64,000 nucleotides of DNA from Fidelibacterota bacterium. GTDB taxonomy: Bacteria; Fidelibacterota; UBA8477; JABMPR01. The notes beneath the pieces were generated by a model. The model was not told the origin of the DNA. It was given only the letters and a program-made list of their open reading frames with translations, and made no database searches. Numbering within the stretch: position 1 is the stretch's first letter; each line of letters begins with the position of its first letter. Positions 56,379 to 63,981 of the stretch are shown piece by piece. Position numbers and translations under genes: made by a program. The stretch is from positions 35,491 to 99,490 of the forward strand of contig JABIFG010000282.1 in assembly GCA_018650795.1 (NCBI GenBank), in the 5' to 3' direction.

Positions 56379-57017
56379 TTAGTGCCTTCTCGCTACAATA
56401 AAGCTGATAGTTATGCCATGAAATATTTTTTCAGCTTTTAGCAGACTAAAATTCTGGCTGGTGACTAGTTTCTCTACATCAGAAGTTGTAAATAGATTTA
56501 AATGTAAAGGAAATATCCCAAGTTTCTTAATTACAGAATACGCGGAAAACTCTATTCTGTTTTTGAAAGCCATTTTATCTCCCAGGCAAGCTGTTGTGGA
56601 AATAAACAAACCGTCTGGTTTCAGCAATTCATGAATTCTTCGAATTACTTTTTCACTATCATCCAATAAATGAATTACTCCATACGAAACAATTTTGTCG
56701 AATGAAGCTTCCTCTAGATCACTATTGAAAATATTCCCTTGTGAGAAGGAAACCTTCTTAGCCTCTTTTTCGCTTATCTTTTTTATTGCTTCGTTAATCA
56801 TCTCAATCGAGATGTCAAGTCCATGAATGTGATGAACCCCATCAACAAGTTCTAATGTTTTAGTACCTGTTGCACATCCGAAGTCTAGAACATTATCATT
56901 TGTATTGAGGTATTCCTTTGTTTTAGTAATTACCTCCTTAAAGACAGCTTCGAATTGTCTTTCACTATAGTCATATTTTTTTGCCTGTTTATCCCAAAAT
57001 TTTTGTGTTTTATTCAT
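56379..57017 (-). CDS. Class I SAM methyltransferase (integron cassette)
   Basis: 212 residues. SAM motif I is VLDFGCATGTKTLELV (about 43-58), followed by an acidic residue in LDISIEMINEA and motif post-II around IVSYGVIHLLDDSEKVI. Target unknown; small-molecule or quinone-type methylation is possible. A low-GC gene, compared with the YdeI cassette beside it. Followed by the collapsed attC 5. Confidence 0.86.
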   Translation of the reverse strand: MNKTQKFWDKQAKKYDYSERQFEAVFKEVITKTKEYLNTNDNVLDFGCATGTKTLELVDGVHHIHGLDISIEMINEAIKKISEKEAKKVSFSQGNIFNSDLEEASFDKIVSYGVIHLLDDSEKVIRRIHELLKPDGLFISTTACLGDKMAFKNRIEFSAYSVIKKLGIFPLHLNLFTTSDVEKLVTSQNFSLLKAEKIFHGITISFIVARRH

Positions 57018-57079
57018 TAGAATACCTGTATCTCAGTATTTTGAACCCTGTATGTAGAATTCCACATTTCTTCGTATGC

Positions 57080-57204
57080 GTATGGCGTCCCACGCTTAAG
57101 CTGCCTCGCAGAGAAGCATCGCTTTGTATAACTTGTGTATCCGTAGACATCATCATCGTTGAGCACTCCCTTTGTGTGGGTCAGCTTGAAGCAGCATGTT
57201 AGAC
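57080..57204 (-). repeat. attC 6 (after methyltransferase 2)
   Basis: R'' GTCTAAC (57204-57198) is canonical; R' reads GCCATAC (eroded). 125 bases. Inner arm sequence GTCCCACGCTTAAGCTGCC is intermediate between the two attC subfamilies. Confidence 0.8.
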
Positions 57205-57225
57205 ACTAAATTTGGTGATTGGCAT

Positions 57226-57987
57226 CTATTGATCTTTCACGGCCGTAGATATTAGTCTATTGCTTGTCTGTTTATCATAAGCTGAAAAATCATAGTCTCC
57301 ATAAAATCGAATATCTTTAAACCCACTAGCTCCGAGCAAATTCTTATGATCATCCTGAAGAAATACTTTCTTGTAAGTAATGCTCCATGACTGCAGTGAA
57401 TTCTGTCCCTTTGGATGGTGAAGATCTAACATGTTATAGGTGGCACCTTCGCCATCGTAATCAATGACAAAAACTCTTGAAGCATTATCATGACTTGGTC
57501 CTAATATGAACCGTGGTTTCTCATTCCACTGCTTATCTGTTGTGCCTTGCGTTAATATTAACAAACCACCCTTGTTAAGTATCTTTTTCATGCTGTGTAA
57601 AGCACTTAGAAATTCAGCATCATTGGGCATATGGAGTATTGAACTTGTTAGACATACTAACGCATCAAATTTTCTATTAAAGTGTTCGGAAAGATTGCGG
57701 TAATCAGCCTCAATTACTTCAATTTTAGAACCAAATCTGTTAAGGTTAACTCGGGCTTGATTGAGCATCCCAGGCGAAATATCGGACCCAATCACTTCGC
57801 AGTCTAATGATTGAAAAAGTGGTAAATATTGACCAGTCCCACAAGCACAATCAAGGACACTTGTGATATTATGATTTTGAAACATCCTTTTATAGAATTC
57901 ATATGTTTGTGAATCATATTTTCCAAATTCACCATGAAAGTGATCATATCGGTATGCGATTTCACTATAGGGGTCTTGTTTAGTCAT
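57226..57987 (-). CDS. Class I SAM methyltransferase (integron cassette)
   Basis: 253 residues. Motif I VLDCACGTGQYLPLFQS (about 40-56), then VIGSDISPGMLNQARVNL and a DALVCLTSSILHMPNDAEFL motif. The C-terminal half is variable beta-strand sequence. Target unknown. ATG 57987 has GGGAAT just upstream and follows the R' box of attC 7 by about 20 bases. Confidence 0.86.
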   Translation of the reverse strand: MTKQDPYSEIAYRYDHFHGEFGKYDSQTYEFYKRMFQNHNITSVLDCACGTGQYLPLFQSLDCEVIGSDISPGMLNQARVNLNRFGSKIEVIEADYRNLSEHFNRKFDALVCLTSSILHMPNDAEFLSALHSMKKILNKGGLLILTQGTTDKQWNEKPRFILGPSHDNASRVFVIDYDGEGATYNMLDLHHPKGQNSLQSWSITYKKVFLQDDHKNLLGASGFKDIRFYGDYDFSAYDKQTSNRLISTAVKDQ

Positions 57988-58006
57988 AGCATTCCCGTTT
58001 TTATGT

Positions 58007-58131
58007 GCCTAGCGCTTTAGGCTTTACCTGCTTCTCAAGGAAGCATCGCTATGTAAGTTCACTGTATCCATCCACATCAGTTTAGCACTCCAGACCACTG
58101 CGTGTGAGTCAGCTTGAAGCCTTTGTTAGCC
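58007..58131 (-). repeat. attC 7 (cassette with inverted toxin-antitoxin pair)
   Basis: R' GCTAGGC (58013-58007, GTT core eroded) and R'' GGCTAAC (58131-58125), 125 bases. Arms GCTTTAGGCTTTACCTGC and CAGCTTGAAGCC; centre ACTGTATCC-ATCCACATCA of the main type. Confidence 0.85.
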
Positions 58132-58140
58132 TGGCATTAT

Positions 58141-58169
58141 TTGTTTGCCATATGTCATATCTGACATAT
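58141..58169 (+). promoter_or_regulatory. Promoter/operator of the plus-strand toxin-antitoxin module
   Basis: A perfect inverted repeat ATATGTCA-TATC-TGACATAT (58150-58169) lies 10 bases before the first start codon. A TTGTTT (58141-58146) 17 bases ahead of ACATAT (58164-58169) may be its promoter. Antitoxins of this class typically repress such sites. Confidence 0.6.
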
Positions 58170-58179
58170 CTTAGTCCCG

Positions 58180-58512
58180 ATGAACATGAATGACAAACCT
58201 CTCGTCTGGTTACATGGTGAAGTCAAAACACCACCTTTCTCTTCTGAAGCTAGAATTGAAGCTGGTTACCTTTTGAGATCGCTCCAGATGGGTGAGAATT
58301 TGAGTATGCCTCAATCTCGACCAATGCCAAGTATTGAATCCAGGTGTCACGAATTGAGAATAAACGATGAGGCTGCAACTTGGAGACTGATTTATCGGAT
58401 TGATGATGATGCCATCGTCATTCTTGAGGTTTTTAGCAAAAAGACTCAACAAACTTCCAAAAAAGTGATAGATGTCTGTAAGAAAAGAATAAAGGAATAT
58501 GACAATGCGTAA
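58180..58512 (+). CDS. HigB/RelE-type toxin (Gp49-like), inverted in its cassette
   Basis: 110 residues. The RelE-fold segment RCHELRINDEAATWRLIYRI (about 54-73) and EVFSKKTQQTSKKVIDVCKK (about 84-103) match phage Gp49-like HigB toxins, ribosome-dependent mRNA endonucleases. It overlaps the antitoxin gene by 14 bases, in toxin-first order. The operon is on the plus strand, opposite to most other cassettes, and has its own palindromic operator. Confidence 0.82.
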   Translation: MNMNDKPLVWLHGEVKTPPFSSEARIEAGYLLRSLQMGENLSMPQSRPMPSIESRCHELRINDEAATWRLIYRIDDDAIVILEVFSKKTQQTSKKVIDVCKKRIKEYDNA

Positions 58513-58816
58513 AGAGAAAGCTAAAAGATTAGAAAACAAGGGCTGGAAGATTGGCTCAGCAGAAGATTTTCTCGGTCTCTCTCCTGAGGAATCAGCATAC
58601 ATAGACCTGAAACTCAACTTAAGTGCAAAGCTCCGTAAATTGAGGGCAGAGCAAAATCTCACACAGACTGAACTTGCCAAACTGATCCATTCTAGCCAAT
58701 CAAGAGTAGCTAAGATTGAAACTGGTGATCCTACTGTCTCAATTGATCTCATCATTAAATCTCTTCTCGCTCTCGGTGCCTCCAAGAAGCAACTCGCTCG
58801 GGCAATTTCATCCTGA
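58499..58816 (+). CDS. XRE-type antitoxin (HigA-like) of the inverted module
   Basis: 105 residues. The C-terminal half is an HTH (about 45-95): LRAEQNLTQTELAKLIHSSQSRVAKIETGD. The N-terminal helix may contact the toxin. It neutralises the preceding HigB/RelE-like protein and probably represses the palindrome at 58150. The gene ends 13 bases before the R' box of attC 8. Confidence 0.84.
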   Translation: MTMRKEKAKRLENKGWKIGSAEDFLGLSPEESAYIDLKLNLSAKLRKLRAEQNLTQTELAKLIHSSQSRVAKIETGDPTVSIDLIIKSLLALGASKKQLARAISS

Positions 58817-58828
58817 TTACCTAGCTCA

Positions 58829-58955
58829 GGCTAACGCCTTAGGCTTGAGCTGCTTCATGGGAACCACTTAAAACAATTCGGTAATCTTGTGTACGTGATT
58901 TCAATCTTAATTTCCCCCAAGATGAGTGTGAGTCGGCTTTAAGCCTTTGTTATAC
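58829..58955 (-). repeat. attC 8 (after the higBA cassette)
   Basis: R' GTTAGCC (58835-58829) and R'' GTATAAC (58955-58949) are both good; 127 bases. The R'' box contains the higA stop codon. Confidence 0.88.
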
Positions 58956-59243
58956 TGCTGCGAACTCCAGTTTTTCCACACCTGTTAAGTCAACTTTTTG
59001 TCTAGCTACCCATAGCGAATAGCTATCCTGCATCGCAAGCCAACTCTCAGGACTGCGACCCAGAACTTGAGACAAGCGTAATGCCATCTCAGGTGAAACA
59101 TTGCTTTCACCCTTTAAAAGACGAATGAATGTCGAAGGAGCAACATCAAGATTCTTTGCAACCTTTCTTGAGCTAATACCAAAAGGCTCTATGTATATCT
59201 CACGGATGAATTCACCAGGATGGGGCGGATTGTGCATACTCAT
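58950..59243 (-). CDS. higA: HigA-type antitoxin (integron cassette)
   Basis: 97 residues. HPGEFIREIYIEPFGISSRK is the classical HigA N-terminus; the HTH (about 23-75) contains RKVAKNLDVAPSTFIRLLKG. It overlaps the toxin gene by one base, in the toxin-first order of higBA. The stop codon is in the R'' box of attC 8. It likely binds the palindrome inside the promoter at 59527-59555. Confidence 0.92.
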   Translation of the reverse strand: MSMHNPPHPGEFIREIYIEPFGISSRKVAKNLDVAPSTFIRLLKGESNVSPEMALRLSQVLGRSPESWLAMQDSYSLWVARQKVDLTGVEKLEFAAV

Positions 59244-59521
59244 TAGCGATAATCCTCATAATTTACAATTTGCGCATTGCCTTCCTCAAACTTGAAGGTT
59301 ACCCGCCAATTGCCACTTATGGATATTGACCAGATTCCACTTCTTTCCCCCTTCAGGGGGTGAAGACTAAATCCTGGCAAATCCATGTCATCAATAATTC
59401 GAGCTGAATCCAAAGCTGCTAACATGAGTCTAAGCTTCTTGGCATGCTTTGCTTGAATACCAGCCGTTGATCCCATCTCATAATATTTCTTAAGTCCTTT
59501 ATGCTTAAATGACAGAATCAT
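59243..59521 (-). CDS. higB: HigB-type toxin, RelE superfamily (integron cassette)
   Basis: 92 residues. MILSFKHKGLKKYYEMGSTA at the start, RLMLAALDSARIIDDMDLPG in the centre and NWRVTFKFEEGNAQIVNYED at the end are HigB hallmarks. This ribosome-dependent mRNA interferase is held in check by HigA encoded downstream. Its own promoter with an operator lies directly upstream. Confidence 0.92.
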   Translation of the reverse strand: MILSFKHKGLKKYYEMGSTAGIQAKHAKKLRLMLAALDSARIIDDMDLPGFSLHPLKGERSGIWSISISGNWRVTFKFEEGNAQIVNYEDYR

Positions 59522-59526
59522 GGCTT

Positions 59527-59555
59527 AATATAGCGTATTGCGCATCACGCAACAA
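59527..59555 (-). promoter_or_regulatory. higBA promoter with palindromic operator
   Basis: On the minus strand TTGTTG (59555-59550) and TATATT (59532-59527) are 17 bases apart. The palindrome TTGCG-TGATG-CGCAA (59552-59538) spans most of the spacer and overlaps the -35, a good place for HigA to block polymerase. Confidence 0.7.
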
Positions 59556-59572
59556 CCCTTTTTACAGTCAAT

Positions 59573-59675
59573 GTATAACGCCTTAGGCTTGAGCTGCTTC
59601 CCAAGAAAGCATCGATTTGTAAGTTCCGTATATCCGACCACATCATTTTTGTATTCCATCTCCCCTGCATAACTA
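59573..59675 (-). repeat. attC 9, truncated (after the propeller lipoprotein cassette)
   Basis: The R' end is intact: GTTATAC (59579-59573) with arm CGCCTTAGGCTTGAGCTGC and main-type centre to CCACATCATT. The whole R''/L'' arm is missing; the sequence runs straight into the lipoprotein stop at 59673. This half-site cannot form the folded hairpin. Confidence 0.75.
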
Positions 59676-60992
59676 TTCTATCCCTAACACATACTTGTCA
59701 GAGCTTGAATTGGCATATGCGTAAATAAAATGATTATTGTACCCGATTGCACCACCCGCCCAGCCACCTGATGGCAATTCAATGTTCCACAAAGCAGTAC
59801 CTGTAGAAGACTCTATTGCTTGAAATTCACGTCCAGGAATATATAAAACGCCTGCACCATCCATTGCAATCACGGAATATTGATAAGTTAGAAGTGAACT
59901 TCGATATATTTCTACCCCATCATAGCCCAGCGCTAACAATTCATCGCCGGCACAAATGTAAAGATGCCCATTAGGCCCAAGACTGTATTTATCTGAACCA
60001 GTGTCGACGTTATATCTCCACCTGAGAGATCCATCGGGATTAAGCGCATGTAATCCATTGGCTTCTGAGGCGACACCATCCACCCAACCACCTACGGCAA
60101 CATAGATATTACTTTGATTATCGACCATTGGCTGTCCCATGGTATGTTCGTCTCCACCGAGATTGAATTCCCAGAGGACTTGTCCATTCAAGTCTAATGC
60201 GTAAAGCTCGGCATAATTTTTCGCACCTGGAACATAAAGAGTATTACCATCAGGTGCGATTGCAAGGGTCCAGTGTTCATTGGCCCTGAAACTCTGATTA
60301 CTTTCTTTTATCCAAGAAAGATTGCCATCTTCTTGTAGCGCCACAAGGTTTCCTGATGAGTCGATAAAATAAATGGTCCCATCCATACCGATATTAAGAT
60401 TATCAGGGATCCAGTTGCCACCACTGTGAGTGTATTTCCAACTAAGGACACCGTCGGAATCCAAAGCGTATATATTCGCGTAAAGGCTACTTTTTCCGAA
60501 AAACACTATCTCGTTATTAGCTGTTATTATAGGACCACCCGATGCAATGTCATGAGGGTGGTTATTGTCTGAGAACACCCATTTCTGTTCACCATTTGGA
60601 TGTAAAGCATACAGAACCCATCTATGCTGACCGCTCCCCACGAGTGTATCGTTATTTGAGATGAAATAGATAGATGAATCGGCCCCAATAGCTATTGAAG
60701 AGTTCCCATAATTGTCACCCACACCACCAAGCTCTGTGCGCCAACTAACGGTACCAGCTACAGGTCCTTCATAGGTAGTTCTTCTGGTGCCTTGAGGATC
60801 GTGGGAATACATGGGCCATGGACTATCAGCGAGACTTGGCCACGGAACATGCTCCTGAGTCATTGTCGCAGGAATTGTGTCTTGGACGATAGGAACGTCG
60901 TCTTGTTTGGTTGGAGAATCCTCTGTACAACCCATCAGAAATAGTACTATACTCGCCAGTACTAATGTGATGTTGGTTGTTCGCTTTTTCAT
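59673..60992 (-). CDS. PQQ-type beta-propeller lipoprotein (integron cassette)
   Basis: 439 residues from ATG 60992 (GGGTGGGAATT upstream; a GTG at 61001 is also in frame). Signal peptide with lipobox LFLMGC, so lipid-anchored in the envelope. The rest is a repeated propeller of the PQQ_2 type, with blades marked by ALHPNGEQKWVFSDN, ALDSDGVLSWKYTHSG, ALDLNGQVLWEFNLGG and ALNPDGSLRWRYN. Probably a scaffold or binding protein, not an enzyme. It is the longest cassette gene in the window. Confidence 0.82.
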   Translation of the reverse strand: MKKRTTNITLVLASIVLFLMGCTEDSPTKQDDVPIVQDTIPATMTQEHVPWPSLADSPWPMYSHDPQGTRRTTYEGPVAGTVSWRTELGGVGDNYGNSSIAIGADSSIYFISNNDTLVGSGQHRWVLYALHPNGEQKWVFSDNNHPHDIASGGPIITANNEIVFFGKSSLYANIYALDSDGVLSWKYTHSGGNWIPDNLNIGMDGTIYFIDSSGNLVALQEDGNLSWIKESNQSFRANEHWTLAIAPDGNTLYVPGAKNYAELYALDLNGQVLWEFNLGGDEHTMGQPMVDNQSNIYVAVGGWVDGVASEANGLHALNPDGSLRWRYNVDTGSDKYSLGPNGHLYICAGDELLALGYDGVEIYRSSLLTYQYSVIAMDGAGVLYIPGREFQAIESSTGTALWNIELPSGGWAGGAIGYNNHFIYAYANSSSDKYVLGIE

Positions 60993-61018
60993 AATTCCCA
61001 CCCCCTATAACATATTCC

Positions 61019-61145
61019 CTCTAACGTCCCGCGCTTGAGCGGCTCCCGTATGATTTATCCTTTTGCAAAAAAAAACTGTATCCTGAGACATGATTTTGGT
61101 TAACCAATCCATTTTGGTGAGTCCGCTCGAAGCAGCAAGTTATGT
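61019..61145 (-). repeat. attC 10 (after the NmrA cassette), subfamily B
   Basis: R' GTTAGAG (61025-61019) and R'' ACATAAC (61145-61139), 127 bases. Arms GCGCTTGAGCGGCTCC and GTCCGCTCGAAGC and a TGTATCCTGAGACA centre are shared with attC 1 and distinct from the main type. Confidence 0.85.
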
Positions 61146-61157
61146 GTTTCAACAGAC

Positions 61158-62084
61158 TCAAAGAAGTCCATTATTGACTCTTTTGGTAGTCTCCATTTCT
61201 AAAGTGACAGGTTTATAAATAAATAAGTCGCGCAATATTTTGTGATCATTTGGAACATTGTCAGCTAAATCAGAAGGGAAATTATTTAGCATTTTTAGGC
61301 TTTTATACAAAAACCTTACAAATGGGGCAAAGGGTAAGAGGCAAAATGAAACTATATTGATGACTAATAATGGTATTGCCATATGATTGATAGTTTTTCC
61401 ACTGATAGATGCAATTCTTTCTGCCGCTTTCGGGAAGGTAAATGCTTCAGGTCCAGTCAGTTTTAATCGTTGCCCATTTAAATCATCCCGCAAAGCTGCT
61501 TGTGCTGTAATTTCTCCAACATCATCAGCAGAAATACATGGAATAGCATTCAGCCCTCCACCTGGCACAGCCATTTTACCGTTCCGGATAAATGCAAAGA
61601 ATATTTCAAATGCTGGAGCATCACCCAGTATTGTCCAATTAAAGTCTGATTCGGATATTTGCTTTTCAATCTTGATTTTGATTTCACCAAATTCAGGTAT
61701 TTTTAAGTCGTTTAGTAGCTGTTCTCTCATTTCATACCCAGACATGTAGATTAATCTTGAGATATTTAATCTTTTTGCCTCGGCCATGATTGTGATTACC
61801 GCATCATGTTCAATCTGTTCCATCTTTCGGATTAGTTTGTTACTCATCGCCGAGAGACAAATGATAACAGTGCTGACATTTTGTAAAGATTTTACTATGG
61901 TTTGATGATTGGTAACATCACCCTGAAATATATCGACATTTTCTCCCAGAATTTCTACCGCGTTTTCTCGGTTTCGACTTACAACTCTGACAGCTTCACC
62001 TTTTTGAGTGAGCCTTTGGACTACCTTTCGCCCATAATATCCTGTGCCCCCGTATACTATGATGATGTTACTTTTAGTACTCAC
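61158..62084 (-). CDS. NmrA/atypical SDR NAD(P)-binding protein (integron cassette)
   Basis: 308 residues, GTG start with GGAGTG upstream. Rossmann motif IIVYGGTGYYGRKVVQRL (GGTGxxG, about 8-25) and a DVTNHQTIVKSLQNVSTVI segment. There is no SDR catalytic YxxxK at the usual place (RLIYMSGYEM instead), as in NmrA-like sensors and some complex-I assembly-type SDRs. A C-terminal hydrophobic stretch (about 240-262) could be a membrane anchor. Ends with attC 10. Confidence 0.85.
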   Translation of the reverse strand: MSTKSNIIIVYGGTGYYGRKVVQRLTQKGEAVRVVSRNRENAVEILGENVDIFQGDVTNHQTIVKSLQNVSTVIICLSAMSNKLIRKMEQIEHDAVITIMAEAKRLNISRLIYMSGYEMREQLLNDLKIPEFGEIKIKIEKQISESDFNWTILGDAPAFEIFFAFIRNGKMAVPGGGLNAIPCISADDVGEITAQAALRDDLNGQRLKLTGPEAFTFPKAAERIASISGKTINHMAIPLLVINIVSFCLLPFAPFVRFLYKSLKMLNNFPSDLADNVPNDHKILRDLFIYKPVTLEMETTKRVNNGLL

Positions 62085-62108
62085 AATAGCACTCCCAACT
62101 TCTATTCA

Positions 62109-62233
62109 CTCTAACGTTTTAAGCTTAAGCTGCTTCCCAAAACAGACTCGCTTTGTTTGATAACTGTATCCATCCAGGTCATTATTGTCATGCACATCCT
62201 TGCGTGTGAGTCAGCTTGAAGCTTTTGTTAGGG
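62109..62233 (-). repeat. attC 11 (after the zinc-ribbon cassette)
   Basis: R' GTTAGAG (62115-62109) and R'' CCCTAAC (62233-62227), 125 bases. Main-type arms and centre, including AACTGTATCCATCCAGGTCA. Confidence 0.88.
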
Positions 62234-62251
62234 CACTTTTCAGAGTAAGAA

Positions 62252-62917
62252 TTATCTAGATTTTAGTTCCTGAATTTTTAGCTCTAGCTCTTTTATCTCA
62301 GCCCCTTGTTCGGCATCATCAACATCATCTGTTTTCAGAACATATAAAGCTTCATAGTATTGATCTAGTGCTTTGCTATACTGTTCTTTGAATTCAAATT
62401 TTTTAGCTTTTTCAATAAAATACGAATACAGGATTTTATTTGATTGACTATTCAGCTTATCAATTGCCTTGAAAACTGAATCTTCATCGCCAACAATTTC
62501 AGATAGATTTTCTAGTTTTGTGATACCCTTATTTATTGCTGCTGTGGTGGAACTATCTGTTTTAGCTAATTTTGCCTTTGAAATAGAATCCTTCAATATC
62601 AATTCGATTTGTTCAGCGAGAATTTCTTCTTTTACTTCCTCAAGATTAGCAATAACAGTCGATGGAGAAGGATCACTTACAGAAATATCCATTTGTTCAT
62701 ATCTTTGAAGTTGGCGTGCATGATCTAGAACTAATTCGCAACGCTCCCATCTAGTTTTAAAAACTTTGCCATCATTGACAATCTTTAAGGAAGACTCAAT
62801 TACTCTAGCCCTCTGCTGTAATTCAAACGATACTTTTGGAGCACAGGATTTGCAAAGCCCTCTGTAATCGACTTTTACAAACATCCCACTATTTTTGCAC
62901 CATTTGCATGAAGCCAT
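62252..62917 (-). CDS. Zinc-ribbon protein with helical repeat domain, unknown function
   Basis: 221 residues. The N-terminus has two CxxC pairs, CKWCKNSG (4-7) and CKSC (22-25), which form a small zinc ribbon. The rest is helical and charged, ending in a TPR-like helix (KFEFKEQYSKALDQYYEALY) and a coiled coil. A strong GGGGGAA ribosome site precedes ATG 62917. I do not recognise the family. A role in protein or nucleic acid binding is only a guess. Confidence 0.7.
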   Translation of the reverse strand: MASCKWCKNSGMFVKVDYRGLCKSCAPKVSFELQQRARVIESSLKIVNDGKVFKTRWERCELVLDHARQLQRYEQMDISVSDPSPSTVIANLEEVKEEILAEQIELILKDSISKAKLAKTDSSTTAAINKGITKLENLSEIVGDEDSVFKAIDKLNSQSNKILYSYFIEKAKKFEFKEQYSKALDQYYEALYVLKTDDVDDAEQGAEIKELELKIQELKSR

Positions 62918-62941
62918 GCTATTCCCCCTTTCTTAAAGTTG

Positions 62942-63064
62942 CCCTAACGCTTTAGGCTTGAGCTGCTTTTCAATTCAGACTCGCTTGTAAATTCATTTTA
63001 TCCGCCCACTTCATTTCTGTCATCCACTTCTTTCATTTGAGTCAGCTCTAAGCCTTTGTTAGTT
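62942..63064 (-). repeat. attC 12
   Basis: R' GTTAGGG (62948-62942) and R'' AACTAAC (63064-63058), 123 bases. Main-type arms GCTTTAGGCTTGAGCTGC and CAGCTCTAAGCC. Confidence 0.88.
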
Positions 63065-63092
63065 GGCTGATATTTTTTTGTGAATCATTAAT

Positions 63093-63848
63093 TTAATCCA
63101 ACGTCTGATACATTACTTCGTATCCATGTTTAGCAGGGTCGTATTGGAATTCAGGTCTAGTCGATTCCAAATACTCGTTCTTCAGATCAAGAAACTGTTT
63201 TAGAAGAATTTCTTCTCTGGTACCTGGGTTCTCTGGGTAACTTCCTCTATACCAACGTAATTTCATCCTGCGAACTTCATGTCGGAAAGTTAGAGTGTCG
63301 AGATCATCCGTAGATAAGCAGTCTTTAAGAGCCAGCATGTCAGCTATATGATCCTCTAATTCAATCACTCTTTTAGAAGGCGTTCCAACTACTGAAAGAA
63401 AATAGGAACTACCTGAGCTTCCTTTCGGAGTCTGTGCAACGGCGGCCACCTTAAAAGGGCGTTTTTTATGAGCAATTACATCACCCTGGATTGAAATTAG
63501 CGTATTTGCGGGGAGGTCTCCTGTGAATGTCTTATTCTCTCCTCTGATCTCAGCGTAATCTGTATGCGAATAGTAAACTACTAGCATGAGCTCTAAATCA
63601 GGGACGGCTTTCGAGGAAATAAAGTCTGCACGAGCCGAAACACTTCCCCCACTATCAACTTCCAAAGCTGAAAACATAAGTGTAGGAATTGCGCCTAACC
63701 CATGACTAGACCTATTTAACTCTCCCCATATTAAATAAGGGTAATCGGGATCGATAGGATCGCCAAAGTCGCCTTGTACATAAAAGTGCCCGTCCGCTAG
63801 GCAAAGATTGACAATAACGAATAGATTAATGATTATCTTCAATAACAC
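63093..63848 (-). CDS. Secreted protein of unknown function (integron cassette)
   Basis: 251 residues (GTG 63848; TTG 63842 with GGAG upstream is also possible). It starts with a signal peptide (KIIINLFVIVNLCLADG) followed by a mature region rich in beta strands (to about 160) and a charged helical C-terminus (RHEVRRMKLRWYRGSYP). No known domain is evident. The cassette ends with attC 12 and starts just after attC 13. Confidence 0.7.
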   Translation of the reverse strand: MLLKIIINLFVIVNLCLADGHFYVQGDFGDPIDPDYPYLIWGELNRSSHGLGAIPTLMFSALEVDSGGSVSARADFISSKAVPDLELMLVVYYSHTDYAEIRGENKTFTGDLPANTLISIQGDVIAHKKRPFKVAAVAQTPKGSSGSSYFLSVVGTPSKRVIELEDHIADMLALKDCLSTDDLDTLTFRHEVRRMKLRWYRGSYPENPGTREEILLKQFLDLKNEYLESTRPEFQYDPAKHGYEVMYQTLD

Positions 63849-63856
63849 TCCAGACC

Positions 63857-63981
63857 AACTAACGCTTTAGGCTTGAGCTGCTTCCTGAAACAGACTCGCT
63901 TTGTTCGATAATTGTATCCATCCACATCATTTTCGTTTGGTAATCCCCCTCGTGTGAGTCCGCTCTAAGCCTTTGTTAGAC
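63857..63981 (-). repeat. attC 13 (belongs to the next cassette to the right)
   Basis: R' GTTAGTT (63863-63857) and R'' GTCTAAC (63981-63975), 125 bases. The best main-type example: arms GCTTTAGGCTTGAGCTGC and CCGCTCTAAGCC, centre TCGATAATTGTATCC. Its cassette gene lies beyond base 64000, proving the array continues. Confidence 0.9.
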
